Shown here in pieces: positions 43,847 to 53,213 of a DNA stretch of 64,000 bases. The notes under the pieces are model-generated. The model saw nothing but the letters and a program-made list of their open reading frames with translations, did not search any database and had not been told where the DNA came from. The stretch spans positions 744,001 to 808,000 of the forward strand of contig CAVYUN010000002.1 of the NCBI GenBank assembly GCA_963771735.1, written 5' to 3'. This stretch comes from 66-474 sp963771735. Its GTDB lineage: Bacteria; Pseudomonadota; Gammaproteobacteria; Xanthomonadales; Rhodanobacteraceae. The position numbers and the translations under genes are program-made. Position 1 is the stretch's first letter, and every line of letters begins with the position of its first letter.

Positions 43847-45748
43847 TCAGGTTTCCTTGAGGTAGGTGTAGCCGGTCAGACCGGCTTCCAGCGCGGTTTC
43901 GATGGTTTGCGCGGTGTCGCCCTGCAAGCCCGCGGCCACGATCCTGTCGCGGTACGCCGCGCGCAAGTCGTCGGGCTTGTAACCGACGTAGTCGAGCAAC
44001 ATGTCGGCGGAATCGCCTCGGCGCGCGCCATCCAGCGTGAATCCGTCGCCGTCGATGCGCACATTGACTGCGTCGGTGTCGCCGAACAGGTTGTGGATGT
44101 CGCCCAGCGTTTCCTGATACGCGCCTACGAGAAAAATGCCGAGCCGGTAAGGTTCACCCTTGCGCAATGCATGCAGCGGCAGGCTGACGTCGAGGTCGCC
44201 AGACTCGACGTAGGTATCGACACGTCCGTCTGAATCGCAGGTCAGGTCGGCCAGCGTACCGCGTCGCATCGGTTTTTCGTCAAGGCGTGTCAGCGGCATG
44301 ATCGGGAATACTTGGTCGATCGCCCACACGTCGGGAATCGACTCGAACACCGAGAAGTTGCAGAAATACTTGTCGACCAGCTTCAGGTCGAGTGCGTCGA
44401 TGATCTCGCGGTGCGAGCGCTCATCGTGTCGCAGGCGCTCGCGCACCCCCAGCGCGACCGCGTGGAACAACGCATCGAGCTGCGCGCGCTGTGCCAAGTC
44501 GAGTGCGCCCTGTGCATACAGCGATTGCCCTTCGCTCAAGTATTGCTGCGCGTCCTGCCAGACTTCGCGCACGGGTTTCGTGTCGAGGGTGGCCAGTGTC
44601 TCGCGCAAGGACCGCAGCACCGCCGGTTCGTCGCCGACTTCGGGCCGGACATCGCCGTCGGGTGATGGTTCGACCTCGCTGACGTTGACCACCAGCACCG
44701 CGTGGTGCGCGGTCATGGCGCGGCCGGATTCGGTCAGCACGTGCGGCGGGTCGAGGTTCAGCTTCGCGCATGCCGCCGCGAGCGGCGCGACGATCGCGTT
44801 GGCGTACTGGTCGAGGTCGTAATTGATCGAGCACTCGCCGCGCGAACGCGTGCCTTCGTAGTCGACGCCGAGGCCGCCGCCCACGTCCACGTGGTCGAGC
44901 GGCAGGCCTTGCGCGCGCAACTCCGCGAAGTGCCGCACTGCTTCGCGCATGCCGGCCGTGATGTCGCGCAGATTGGAAATCTGCGAGCCCATGTGGAAAT
45001 GCAGCAGCCGCATGGTATGCGTGAGCTTCGCTTCGCGCAGGCGTGCCACCAGAGCCAGCAACTGTGACGGCGTCAGGCCGAACTTGCTTTTGTCGCCGCC
45101 GGTGTTCTGCCATTTGCCCGCACCGATCGACGCCAGCCGCACGCGCACGCCGAGCTTGGGCTCGACGCCGAGTTGCTTCGATTCCGCGATCACGTGCTCG
45201 AGTTCGGAGGGCTTTTCGATCACGATCACCACGTCGATCCCGAGCTTGCGGCCGATCAGGGCGATGCGGATGTATTCGGCGTCCTTGTAGCCGTTGCACA
45301 CCACCAGTGAACCCGGTAGCGCCAGACCCAACACCGCCAGCAACTCCGGTTTGGAGCCGGCTTCCAGGCCGAAGCCGGTGTCCCCGGTGCGCGACGACGA
45401 CGGTCCGCCGGCCAAGGTGCCTGCGACCGCACGCTGCTGGTTGACCTTGATCGGATACAGCGCGGTATAGCCGCCGCTGTATCCGTGTGACCGCATCGCG
45501 CCGTCGAAGGCGGCGCGCAGCCGCTCGCGGCGGTCCAGCAGGATGTCGGGAAAACGCAGCAACAACGGCAGGCGCAGGCCCATCTCGCGCGCGCGAGCAA
45601 TCGCAGTATCCAGCGCGATCACGGGTCCCGCATCGCCGTGCGGGCGCATCGTCGCGCGGCCGTCGGCATCGATGTCGACGTAGCCGTCGCTCCAATGCGC
45701 GACCGAATAGGTCGCGCGGGCGTCGGCGAGGCTCCAGTCTTGCGCCAT
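43847..45748 (-). CDS. speA: Biosynthetic arginine decarboxylase
   Basis: SpeA converts arginine to agmatine, the first step of the arginine route to putrescine and spermidine. The 633-residue fold-type III PLP enzyme has the PLP lysine in GYTALYPIKVNQQR, the substrate/PLP glycine loop DVGGGLGVDYEG, and the biosynthetic-type domain insertions including the C-terminal LFGDTDAVNVR and GDTAQTIETALEAGLTGY. The length matches the family. It is divergent from speE with 93 bp between starts, so both likely share a control region. No agmatinase or SAM decarboxylase gene is in the window. Confidence 0.96.
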   Translation of the reverse strand: MAQDWSLADARATYSVAHWSDGYVDIDADGRATMRPHGDAGPVIALDTAIARAREMGLRLPLLLRFPDILLDRRERLRAAFDGAMRSHGYSGGYTALYPIKVNQQRAVAGTLAGGPSSSRTGDTGFGLEAGSKPELLAVLGLALPGSLVVCNGYKDAEYIRIALIGRKLGIDVVIVIEKPSELEHVIAESKQLGVEPKLGVRVRLASIGAGKWQNTGGDKSKFGLTPSQLLALVARLREAKLTHTMRLLHFHMGSQISNLRDITAGMREAVRHFAELRAQGLPLDHVDVGGGLGVDYEGTRSRGECSINYDLDQYANAIVAPLAAACAKLNLDPPHVLTESGRAMTAHHAVLVVNVSEVEPSPDGDVRPEVGDEPAVLRSLRETLATLDTKPVREVWQDAQQYLSEGQSLYAQGALDLAQRAQLDALFHAVALGVRERLRHDERSHREIIDALDLKLVDKYFCNFSVFESIPDVWAIDQVFPIMPLTRLDEKPMRRGTLADLTCDSDGRVDTYVESGDLDVSLPLHALRKGEPYRLGIFLVGAYQETLGDIHNLFGDTDAVNVRIDGDGFTLDGARRGDSADMLLDYVGYKPDDLRAAYRDRIVAAGLQGDTAQTIETALEAGLTGYTYLKET

Positions 45749-45841
45749 CGCGGCTTCCAGATGGTCGGATGAAGCGCGGATTGTAGCGCCGCGGCATGCA
45801 TGGACCGTTACAATCCTGCGTTCCAGCGAAGGATTTCAGGC

Positions 45842-46690
45842 ATGTCGTCCAACTGGTTCACCGAAAAACACGAGGCTTCCGGTTCTTCGATCGGCTACCG
45901 CGTGGTCGAGAAGCTTGCCGACGAAAGTACCCCGTTCCAGCACATCGAGGTCTACCGCACCAGCGATTGGGGCAATCTGATGGTGATCGACGGCTGCACC
46001 ATGCTGACCGGCCGCGACAATTTCCTGTACCACGAGATGATGACCCATCCGGCGCTGTTCACCCATCCGGCGCCACGCAACGTGGTGATCATCGGTGGCG
46101 GCGATTGTGGCACGTTGCGCGAGGTGCTGCGCCATGCGGAGGTCGAATCGGCGGTACAGATCGAGATCGACGAGCGCGTCACGCGGCTGGCGGAGAAATA
46201 CTTCCCGGAATTGTGCGAATCCAACGACGATCCACGCGCGCGGCTGCTGTTCGACGACGGCATCAAGTTCATGGCCGATGCGGTGCCGGGATCGCTGGAC
46301 GTGGTGATCGTCGATTCCACCGATCCGGTTGGCCCGGCCGAGGGCCTGTTCAATGCGAAGTTCTATGCAAGCTGCTTCCGCGCGTTGCGTCAGGGTGGCA
46401 TCCTGGTGCAGCAATCGGAGTCGCCGTTGGTGCTGCTCGATCTCATCCAGTCGATGCACAAGGCCATGCGGGAGGTCGGTTTTTCCGCGACCCGCACGCT
46501 GCCCTTTCCGCAGCCGTGCTATCCGACCGGCTGGTGGAGCTGCACCATGGCCTGCAAGGACGGCGATCTGGGTGCGTTCCGCGAGGCGGATGCGACGCAC
46601 AAGTCGTTCCCCACAAGCTACTACAACGGTGCCATCCATCGCGCCGCACTGGCGCAGCCGGAGTTCATGCGCGTGGCGTTGCAGTGCTGA
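45842..46690 (+). CDS. speE: Polyamine aminopropyltransferase (spermidine synthase)
   Basis: SpeE transfers aminopropyl from decarboxylated SAM to putrescine. The 282-residue protein begins SSNWFTEKHEASGSSIGYRV. It has YHEMMTHPALFTHP, the SAM-binding loop VVIIGGGDCGTLREVLRH (the GGGDCG variant I recall from xanthomonads), the acidic IEIDERVTRL and the catalytic IVDSTDPVGPAEGLF. The ATG at 45842 matches family starts; an in-frame ATG 42 bp upstream is less likely. Divergent from speA. Confidence 0.95.
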   Translation: MSSNWFTEKHEASGSSIGYRVVEKLADESTPFQHIEVYRTSDWGNLMVIDGCTMLTGRDNFLYHEMMTHPALFTHPAPRNVVIIGGGDCGTLREVLRHAEVESAVQIEIDERVTRLAEKYFPELCESNDDPRARLLFDDGIKFMADAVPGSLDVVIVDSTDPVGPAEGLFNAKFYASCFRALRQGGILVQQSESPLVLLDLIQSMHKAMREVGFSATRTLPFPQPCYPTGWWSCTMACKDGDLGAFREADATHKSFPTSYYNGAIHRAALAQPEFMRVALQC

Positions 46691-46776
46691 GCCAGCCCCC
46701 GACCGTACAGGCTCCGGCCAGTGGCCGTTCATCCATGCCCACTTAGTTTCTGCCAACCTTGAAACTGGTAGCCATC

Positions 46777-47865
46777 ATGCGACAAGCCATTTCCCTTACC
46801 GCTCTTGCCGCGCTGTTGCTGGCGGGCACGGCCGCCGCCGCGCCGCCGCCGGCCGTCGATGCGCAACCAGCTACACCGCCGGCTTCGGCCGCGAGCGCGC
46901 CGCCCGCCTCCAAGTTGTCGCCCGCGGACCAGAAGCGCTTGGCGGCCATCCAGCAATACCAGCACGATCTGGTCAGCGTGGTCGCGTTGCGCGCCGAGCC
47001 TGACTACTTGCTGGGCGCCGCGATTCTCGCCAAGCCGTTCGAGAACCAGACGCCGGGCCTCGATTTCGATGCGCTGAGCCAGCGTGCCGCGAGCGCGCCG
47101 AGCGCCGGCGATGCACAAAAGTGGGAGCGGTTGACGGTTTGCAAGACCAAGGTTGACTGTCCAAACGCCGACGCTTATGCGTATCTGCAGAAGCATGCCG
47201 CCGACAACGCGGCGGTCTGGATCGTGGCGATGGATCTCGCGGAGCAGAACCACGACGACAAAGCTAAGCGGACAGCGCTGGAAAGGGCAGCGGCCGCGCA
47301 GACCTACGATGATTATTATGGCAAGGCGCTGGCAGGCGTCGCCAAGGCGACGGCGGTATTGCCGCCGCTGGCCGACACCACGCAGGGCGCACACGACGGC
47401 CAGCCGGACAATCCGGACGGCGTACGCGTGCTGGTAGCGGTCAACGCCACCGAGGCCCACCTGCGCCCCAACCTCGATCCGGTGGTGAAATCCTGCAGCA
47501 AGGACGTCATCGCCAAGGACAAGGGCGTCAAACAGGATTGCCTCAAGCTCGCGCACACGTTGCAGTGGGGTTCCAGTCCGATTGCGCGCGCGGTGGGCCT
47601 GCACATCCAGAGCGAGCTGGCCCCCGCCGACAAGGCGCAGGACGACCAGGCCAGCCAGAATCTTGCTTGGCAGGTCCATCAGTATTCCGGCCTGCTGCAG
47701 CGCGCGCTGGTGGATCCTTCGCTGGCTTCGCAATGGCTGACATCGGCGCGCAACGGCGGCACCGAACTGAGCCTGATCCTCGCGACCTTGCGTGCCAACA
47801 ACGTTCCGACCGAAGCGCCGTCGTCCGACGCGACGCCTTCCGCGGCCGGTTCCAGCGGCCCGTGA
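46777..47865 (+). CDS. Secreted helical protein of unknown function
   Basis: A 362-residue protein with a signal peptide (MRQAISLTALAALLLAGTAA) and an Ala/Pro-rich spacer to about residue 50. The rest is alpha-helical and soluble, with two Cys pairs (VCKTKVDCP and KSCSKDVIAK...QDC) that may form disulfides in the periplasm. I recognise no domain, though repeated helices around AAVWIVAMDLAEQNHDDKA resemble TPR/Sel1-like packing. The ATG at 46777 is preferred to the TTG at 46759 because the signal peptide begins there. It lies 14 bp upstream of sixA. Confidence 0.6.
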   Translation: MRQAISLTALAALLLAGTAAAAPPPAVDAQPATPPASAASAPPASKLSPADQKRLAAIQQYQHDLVSVVALRAEPDYLLGAAILAKPFENQTPGLDFDALSQRAASAPSAGDAQKWERLTVCKTKVDCPNADAYAYLQKHAADNAAVWIVAMDLAEQNHDDKAKRTALERAAAAQTYDDYYGKALAGVAKATAVLPPLADTTQGAHDGQPDNPDGVRVLVAVNATEAHLRPNLDPVVKSCSKDVIAKDKGVKQDCLKLAHTLQWGSSPIARAVGLHIQSELAPADKAQDDQASQNLAWQVHQYSGLLQRALVDPSLASQWLTSARNGGTELSLILATLRANNVPTEAPSSDATPSAAGSSGP

Positions 47866-47878
47866 TGCGAATTTGACG

Positions 47879-48355
47879 ATGCGCGAACTGTTGTTGCTGC
47901 GTCATGCCGAAGCCATGCACGCCGGTCCGGACGGCCGCGATGCCGAGCGACCCTTGAGCGTGCACGGGGAAGCCCAGGCGCGCGCAGTCGGAACTTGGCT
48001 GGCCGAACAGGGCGCCGAGCCGGACGCCGTGCTCTGCTCGGCCGCCCGGCGTGCGCAGATGACCGCGGATGCGGTTCGCCAGACGCTGCGCACGCGCACG
48101 CCCCGCTTCCTGCCCGCGATCTATCAGGCCACGCCCGGTGAGTTGCTGTCACTGATCGAAAACCACGCGCCGGAGGCGCATCAGGTCTTGTTGATCGGCC
48201 ACAATCCGGGCATGGAGCAACTCCTTGCGCTGCTGACCGAAGGTCGTTCGGACGGTGCGCGCGGCATGTCGCCCGCGGCGCTGGCCTGGATCGAGCTGGC
48301 CGACGATGCATTTGAGCCCGGGCGCGGCCGTTTGCGGGTGCTGTGGTCGCCATGA
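47879..48355 (+). CDS. sixA: Phosphohistidine phosphatase SixA
   Basis: SixA removes phosphate from histidine in HPt domains or from PTS proteins. The 158-residue histidine-phosphatase-superfamily protein has the catalytic LLLRHAEA (phospho-acceptor His 8), a second Arg in SAARRAQMTAD, and LIGHNPGMEQLL for the second active-site His. The length fits SixA, which is shorter than phosphoglycerate mutases. The ATG at 47879 places the RHG motif near the N-terminus as expected. It overlaps the yceI-like gene by 4 bp. Confidence 0.88.
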   Translation: MRELLLLRHAEAMHAGPDGRDAERPLSVHGEAQARAVGTWLAEQGAEPDAVLCSAARRAQMTADAVRQTLRTRTPRFLPAIYQATPGELLSLIENHAPEAHQVLLIGHNPGMEQLLALLTEGRSDGARGMSPAALAWIELADDAFEPGRGRLRVLWSP

Positions 48356-48936
48356 CATGGAAAGCGGCCGGGGTCCTGTTGCTGCTGCCGGCCCTTGCAG
48401 TCGCCGATTCGAACGTCGGACATGTCTGGTCGATCGATCCGGCGCGTTCGCAGGTCCAATTCGCGGTGCGCAAATTCTGGTTCGCCCATGTACGTGGCAC
48501 GTTCCCGGGATTGTCCGGCACCCTGCGCCGTCTCGATACCCGCACCGGTGTCGATCTCGGCCGGGTCGACGCCAGCCTCGTCGTCGACCGCTTGCATATG
48601 GACGATGCAGGCGATCGAGCGCGTGCCCTCGGTCAGGGTTTCTTCGATGCCGCGCGGTTTCCGGCCATCCATTTCGACTCCGATCCCTTCCCGATGGATG
48701 AATTGGTTTCAGGTGGAACCTTGCGCGGCATGTTGAATCTGCACGGGGAACGCCACTCCGTGACGTTGAAATTGCAGCCCTCGACCTGTCCGCGGCGACC
48801 ATTGGATTGCGATATCCGCGTGCGCGGCTCGATTTCACGTTCGACCTTCGGCATGCACGCCTGGCGCGGCGTGTTGTCCGACAAGGTGGAGCTGACCCTC
48901 GGCATCAGCCTGCGCGAACTGGCTTCATCCGGTTGA
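48352..48936 (+). CDS. YceI-family periplasmic lipid-binding protein
   Basis: A 194-residue secreted protein with a signal peptide to about residue 18 (ending LAVAD). The YceI lipocalin-like barrel follows, with the opening HVWSIDPARSQVQFAVRKFW, the mid motif FFDAARFPAIHFDS, GMLNLHGERHSVTL and ISRSTFGMHAW. YceI proteins bind polyisoprenoids in the periplasm. It overlaps the sixA stop (ATGA), so the genes are translationally coupled. Confidence 0.87.
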   Translation: MTWKAAGVLLLLPALAVADSNVGHVWSIDPARSQVQFAVRKFWFAHVRGTFPGLSGTLRRLDTRTGVDLGRVDASLVVDRLHMDDAGDRARALGQGFFDAARFPAIHFDSDPFPMDELVSGGTLRGMLNLHGERHSVTLKLQPSTCPRRPLDCDIRVRGSISRSTFGMHAWRGVLSDKVELTLGISLRELASSG

Positions 48937-48957
48937 CGTGCCACGTATCATGCGCAG

Positions 48958-50796
48958 GTGATACGGAAAAGTACCCGTGCAAAGCTGGCTTGGTGCGCCT
49001 GCGCCGCGGCACTGGCACTGGCCGGTTGCGCCCAGCTTTCCACCCGCCGCATCGAACGCGCCAACCACATTCTGGCGATATCCGCCGACCACGCCAGCGA
49101 TTGCGGCCGACCGGACCATTGCGCGGTGCCTTCGCCTTTCGTGGCGCAGGCCGATAACGCGATCGCGGCCTCCACACCGGGGCATCCGCACAACACCGTA
49201 ACCCTGCTCAACATCGGCGCCAATGCGTTGGTGGCGCGCATCAACCTGATTCGCGCGGCCAGAAAATCGATCGATGTCCAGACCTACATCTGGTCCAACG
49301 ACGATGCCGGCCTGCTGATGCTGGACGAACTGGTGAAGGCCGCGCGTCGGGGCGTGAAGGTGCGCATCCTCGCCGATCAGCTGGGTTCGCTCAACGACCC
49401 CGAACAGCTGGCGCAACTGGCGCGAGCCAGCAGCAATCTGCAGATCAAGCTGTACAACCCGACATTCGACAGCGCCCACAGCAATCTCGTGGAATACGCC
49501 GCAAGCGTGTTGTGCTGTTTCCGCAAGTTCAACCAGCGCATGCACAACAAGATTTTGCTGGTGGACGACAGGATCGGCGTGGTCGGCGGCCGCAACTATG
49601 CCGACGAGTATTACGACTGGGACTCGCAACTGGATTTCCTCGACCGCGACGTGATCGTGGCCGGCGTCGCCGGACGCCAGATGCAGAAGAGCTTCGACAT
49701 CTTCTGGCACAACAATCGCTCGGTGCCGCTGACGCACCTGAAGGATGTCAACGCGGCGATTCTGGCGCACCCGTTCGACGCCGAACCGTGGACGGAGCCG
49801 CGGTTCGCCGATCCGCAACGCGTGGCCAAGGTGCGCGCCGAGGCCGAAGACCCCCAGTGGCTCGCCGGCAACCTGCTCGATCACAGCCTGGACGTCGGAC
49901 TGGTCGATTACTTCTACGACCTGCCTTCCAAGGACGAAGCGGTGCATGGGCCGGATTCGCGCGAACTGACCCAGGATCTGATGAAAATGCTGTCGGACGC
50001 CCACGACCAGGTCGTGCTGCAAACGCCGTATCTGGTGCTGACGCACCGCGCCGGCACGATCTTCAAGGCCCTGCAACACAAGAAGCCGCCGGTCCAGGTC
50101 ATCGTGTCCACCAACTCACTGGCATCCACCGACGCGCTGCCGGTGTATGCGCTCTCATACAAGCACCACAAGAAATTCCTGGTGGACTATGGCTTCAAGA
50201 TCCACGAACTGATGCCGCATCCCGCCGATGCCGCCGAGATGCTGGGTGATTACGACCGGCTCTCCGGTATCGGATCCGAAAAATCCTCGCCGCACCATGG
50301 AGGGCGCGCGCCGATCAAGCCTGGCAGCCCCGGCCCGCGCATCAGCCTGCACGCCAAGTCGCTGGTGGTCGACGGTCGCATCGCCATGGTCGGCTCGCAC
50401 AATTTCGACCCGCGCTCGGTTCACTACAACACCGAGGACGGCGTGATCATCGACAACCGCGCGTTCGCCGAACAGTTGCGCGCGTCGATCCTGCGCGACG
50501 CCGCCCCGCGCAATGCCTGGCTGGTCGCGCCCCGGCATCCCATCCCCATCATCGGCGATGTCAGTCAGGCCATCGGCGACGTGTCGCGGCAGTTGCCGAT
50601 TTTCGATATCTGGCCCTGGGCGTATGCCACCGACTACCAACTGGAGCCGGGATGCCAGCCCGTACCCGCGACAGACCCGGATTTCCTGAAATGCTGGAAG
50701 CCGGTCGGCGATTTTCCCGAGGTCAACCTGTCGCTGACCGCCATTGTCGCGCGCTTCGTCACTGCGTTCGGAGCCGGCATTCAGGGAATCCTCTGA
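48958..50796 (+). CDS. Phospholipase D-like lipoprotein (cardiolipin synthase type)
   Basis: A 612-residue lipoprotein (lipobox LALAGC, Cys 24) with two PLD catalytic motifs. The first HKD is HNKILLVDDRIGVVGGRNYA near residue 197; the second is HAKSLVVDGRIAMVGSHNF near residue 464. The arrangement and length resemble ClsC-type cardiolipin synthases, which join phospholipid head groups, but the lipobox puts it on the periplasmic side or outer membrane. The start GTG at 48958 is just after the yceI stop. The substrate (cardiolipin formation or lipid hydrolysis) cannot be decided here. Confidence 0.87.
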   Translation: MIRKSTRAKLAWCACAAALALAGCAQLSTRRIERANHILAISADHASDCGRPDHCAVPSPFVAQADNAIAASTPGHPHNTVTLLNIGANALVARINLIRAARKSIDVQTYIWSNDDAGLLMLDELVKAARRGVKVRILADQLGSLNDPEQLAQLARASSNLQIKLYNPTFDSAHSNLVEYAASVLCCFRKFNQRMHNKILLVDDRIGVVGGRNYADEYYDWDSQLDFLDRDVIVAGVAGRQMQKSFDIFWHNNRSVPLTHLKDVNAAILAHPFDAEPWTEPRFADPQRVAKVRAEAEDPQWLAGNLLDHSLDVGLVDYFYDLPSKDEAVHGPDSRELTQDLMKMLSDAHDQVVLQTPYLVLTHRAGTIFKALQHKKPPVQVIVSTNSLASTDALPVYALSYKHHKKFLVDYGFKIHELMPHPADAAEMLGDYDRLSGIGSEKSSPHHGGRAPIKPGSPGPRISLHAKSLVVDGRIAMVGSHNFDPRSVHYNTEDGVIIDNRAFAEQLRASILRDAAPRNAWLVAPRHPIPIIGDVSQAIGDVSRQLPIFDIWPWAYATDYQLEPGCQPVPATDPDFLKCWKPVGDFPEVNLSLTAIVARFVTAFGAGIQGIL

Positions 50797-50864
50797 CCCG
50801 GATTGACGACGTCAAAACCGCTCGGTAGTCTGGCGCATTCAGCCGCCAGACCGAGGATTCCACC

Positions 50865-51437
50865 ATGCCGATGGACATCAACATCCAGTTGAGTGACGAT
50901 GACCTGCAGTTCTTCGTCAAGGGCATGCACGACGTCGAAGCCAGCGTCAAGGGCGGCGATGCCGACAAGATCATCGTGGCTGCGCAGAAGCTGCTTGCCG
51001 AATCGCAGGGCACCAAGGTGCCGCCGTTCATCGCCGAGCGGCTGGGTAGCGTCGAATCCCTGATTGCGATGGCCCGCGACGTAGGATTCAATCTGCCAGA
51101 CGCGGATCGGCATCGGGTGCTGGCGGCGCTGGCCTACCTCGCCGACCCCAATGACGCGATTCCCGATGATGTCCCGGTGCTGGGTTTCCTCGACGACGCC
51201 ATCATGATCGAGTTGTGCCGTCAGGACCTCCGTTTCGAAATCGAGGCCTACGACGATTTCTGCGCCTGGCGCGCCGAGGAAGCGCAGGCGCGCGGTCTGG
51301 ATCCGGACAAGCTGATGGTGCAACGTGCCGACTGGACCGATGCGCGCGCCGCCGAGGCGATCGCGTTGATGCATCGCCGTCGCCGCGATTCCTACTCCAG
51401 TGGTGCGTGGAAGCCGACGCTGTTCAAGATAAGCTGA
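50865..51437 (+). CDS. YkvA family protein (DUF1232)
   Basis: A 190-residue protein with a central DUF1232 domain (about 85-120; ALAYLADPNDAIPDDVP then GFLDDAIMIEL). The surrounding sequence is charged and helical, without a signal peptide. Family members are small membrane-associated proteins of unknown function; here the hydrophobic part is weak, so a cytoplasmic location is likely. It converges with the thiolase gene with no spacer (its stop ends at 51437, the thiolase stop begins at 51438). Confidence 0.8.
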   Translation: MPMDINIQLSDDDLQFFVKGMHDVEASVKGGDADKIIVAAQKLLAESQGTKVPPFIAERLGSVESLIAMARDVGFNLPDADRHRVLAALAYLADPNDAIPDDVPVLGFLDDAIMIELCRQDLRFEIEAYDDFCAWRAEEAQARGLDPDKLMVQRADWTDARAAEAIALMHRRRRDSYSSGAWKPTLFKIS

Positions 51438-52721
51438 TCAGCGCTCCAGGATCGCGACCACGCCCATCCCGCCCGCGGTGCAGATCGAGATCAGGCCGCG
51501 CCCGGAGCCTTTGTCAGCCAGCAGCTTCGCGAGCGTCGCGACGATGCGTGCACCAGTCGCGGCGAACGGATGGCCGGTGGCCACGCTGGAGCCGTTGACG
51601 TTGATCCGTGCGGGATCGATCGCACCCAGCGGTGCATCCAGCCCCAGCCTGGTTTTGCAGTAATCGGCCGACTCCCACGCGCGCAGTTGGCACAGCACCT
51701 GCGCCGCGAAGGCCTCGTGGATTTCGTAGAAATCGAAACCCTGCAAGGTCAGGCCCGCACGTTGCAGCATGCGCGGGACCGCAATGGTCGGCGCCATCAA
51801 CAGGCCCTCGCCGTGCACGTAATCGACCGCGGCGACTTCGGCGAAGGTCAGATACGCCAGCACCGGAAGCTTGCGCGCGGCGGCCCAGTCCTCGCTGGCC
51901 AGCAGTACCGCCGCGGCGCCGTCCGACAGCGCCGAAGAATTGCCCGCCGTGAGCGTGCCTTTGCCGGAACTGCGATCGAAAGCCGGTTTCAGCGCGGCCA
52001 GTTTTTCCAGCGTGGTATCGGCGCGCAGCAGATTGTCGCGCGCGACGCCGCGGAACGGGATCACCAGGTCGTCGAAGAAACCCGCATCGTAGGCCGCGGC
52101 GAGTTTGCGGTGGCTTTGCAAGGCCCACTGATCCTGATCGGCACGACCGATATTCCATTCGCGCGCCATCTTTTCGCAGTGCTGACCCATCGACAGCCCG
52201 GTGCGCGGTTCCACCACACCCGGCACCTGCGGTTTCAGTTCACGCAGGTGGAATCCATGGGTGGCGGCGCGCAGTTTCTGGCCGAAGCTTCTGGCACGGT
52301 TCAAATCCAGCAGGCGCTGTTGCAAGCGGTCGGAGTAAGTCAGCGGCACCTGGCTGGTGGTGTCCGAACCGCCGCCGATGCCGGCCTCGATCTGGCCGGT
52401 CGCGATCTTCTGCGCGACCAGGATGGCGTTGTCCAGCGAGGTCCCGCAGGCGCGTGCCGTGGTAATCCCGGGCGTCGTCATGGCCAGGCCGGATGACTGC
52501 AGGGCCTCGCGCGCCAGGTCCCAATCGGCCGGATGCTTCATCACCGCGCCGAAGGCGACCTCGCCGAGTTCGATGCCATGCAGGCCGAATTTCTCGACCA
52601 GTGCGCCCAGCACTTCGACGGACATCCCGAAGTTGCCCAGATCGGCGTAGGCGGTGTCGCGCTTGCAGAATGGAATGCGGGTACCGCCCAGTACGGCGGC
52701 GCGACGGGTTTGCGGGATCAT
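51438..52721 (-). CDS. Acetyl-CoA C-acyltransferase (thiolase, FadI-like)
   Basis: A 427-residue thiolase, probably in fatty-acid beta-oxidation (releasing acetyl-CoA from 3-ketoacyl-CoA). The acylated cysteine is C92 in TARACGTSLDN, the first His is in YEIHEAFAAQVL, and the second catalytic His/Gly is in NVNGSSVATGHPFAATGAR. The deprotonating Cys is in SICTAGGMGVV. The length and the long loop region (about 120-230) resemble FadI. No 3-hydroxyacyl-CoA dehydrogenase is adjacent, so an acetoacetyl-CoA role is also possible. It is the last gene after ntrBC and the GNAT. Confidence 0.9.
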   Translation of the reverse strand: MIPQTRRAAVLGGTRIPFCKRDTAYADLGNFGMSVEVLGALVEKFGLHGIELGEVAFGAVMKHPADWDLAREALQSSGLAMTTPGITTARACGTSLDNAILVAQKIATGQIEAGIGGGSDTTSQVPLTYSDRLQQRLLDLNRARSFGQKLRAATHGFHLRELKPQVPGVVEPRTGLSMGQHCEKMAREWNIGRADQDQWALQSHRKLAAAYDAGFFDDLVIPFRGVARDNLLRADTTLEKLAALKPAFDRSSGKGTLTAGNSSALSDGAAAVLLASEDWAAARKLPVLAYLTFAEVAAVDYVHGEGLLMAPTIAVPRMLQRAGLTLQGFDFYEIHEAFAAQVLCQLRAWESADYCKTRLGLDAPLGAIDPARINVNGSSVATGHPFAATGARIVATLAKLLADKGSGRGLISICTAGGMGVVAILER

Positions 52722-52748
52722 GGTGTGGTCCTTTGCTGCATCTTTCGA

Positions 52749-53210
52749 TCAATCGAAGCGGGTGAATCCGCGCCGCAACATCCGATACGCCTCTTCTTCC
52801 ATCCCCAGCGACGCGTAGGTTCGCGCCGCACGGGTGTTGTCGCGTTCGACATACAGTCGCAAGCCAATCGCGCCGGCCGCGCGGGCGCGGCGTTCCACTT
52901 CCGCGTACAACGCACGAAACACGCCGTGCCGGCGCGCTTCCGGAACGACATAGACGCTCTGGAACCACCACCAGTCGCCGTTGCGCCAATCGCTCCATTC
53001 ATAAGTGATCAACAGACAACCCGCGCGCGTGCCTGCGTGTTCTGCGACCAGATAGAAGCCGCGGCGCTGATCGTCGAACACGGCGCGCGTGCCGCGCGTC
53101 AGGACGTCGCGGTCGAGCGTTTTGTGTTCGGTCTCGCGCGCCATCGCGGCGTTGCAGTCGACCAGGAAATCGATATCCGAAACATTTGCGGTGCGAATTT
53201 CAATCGACAT
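52749..53210 (-). CDS. GNAT family N-acetyltransferase
   Basis: A 153-residue acetyltransferase. The N-terminal strand is IEIRTANVSDIDFLVDCN. The acetyl-CoA loop is QSVYVVPEARRHGVFRALYAE, with R/G residues as in motif A, and the C-terminal ARTYASLGMEEEAYRM is typical of RimI-like enzymes. The substrate is unknown. It begins 3 bp after the ntrC stop and 27 bp before the thiolase start, on the same strand, so it is co-transcribed with ntrBC. Confidence 0.85.
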   Translation of the reverse strand: MSIEIRTANVSDIDFLVDCNAAMARETEHKTLDRDVLTRGTRAVFDDQRRGFYLVAEHAGTRAGCLLITYEWSDWRNGDWWWFQSVYVVPEARRHGVFRALYAEVERRARAAGAIGLRLYVERDNTRAARTYASLGMEEEAYRMLRRGFTRFD

Positions 53211-53213
53211 GAA

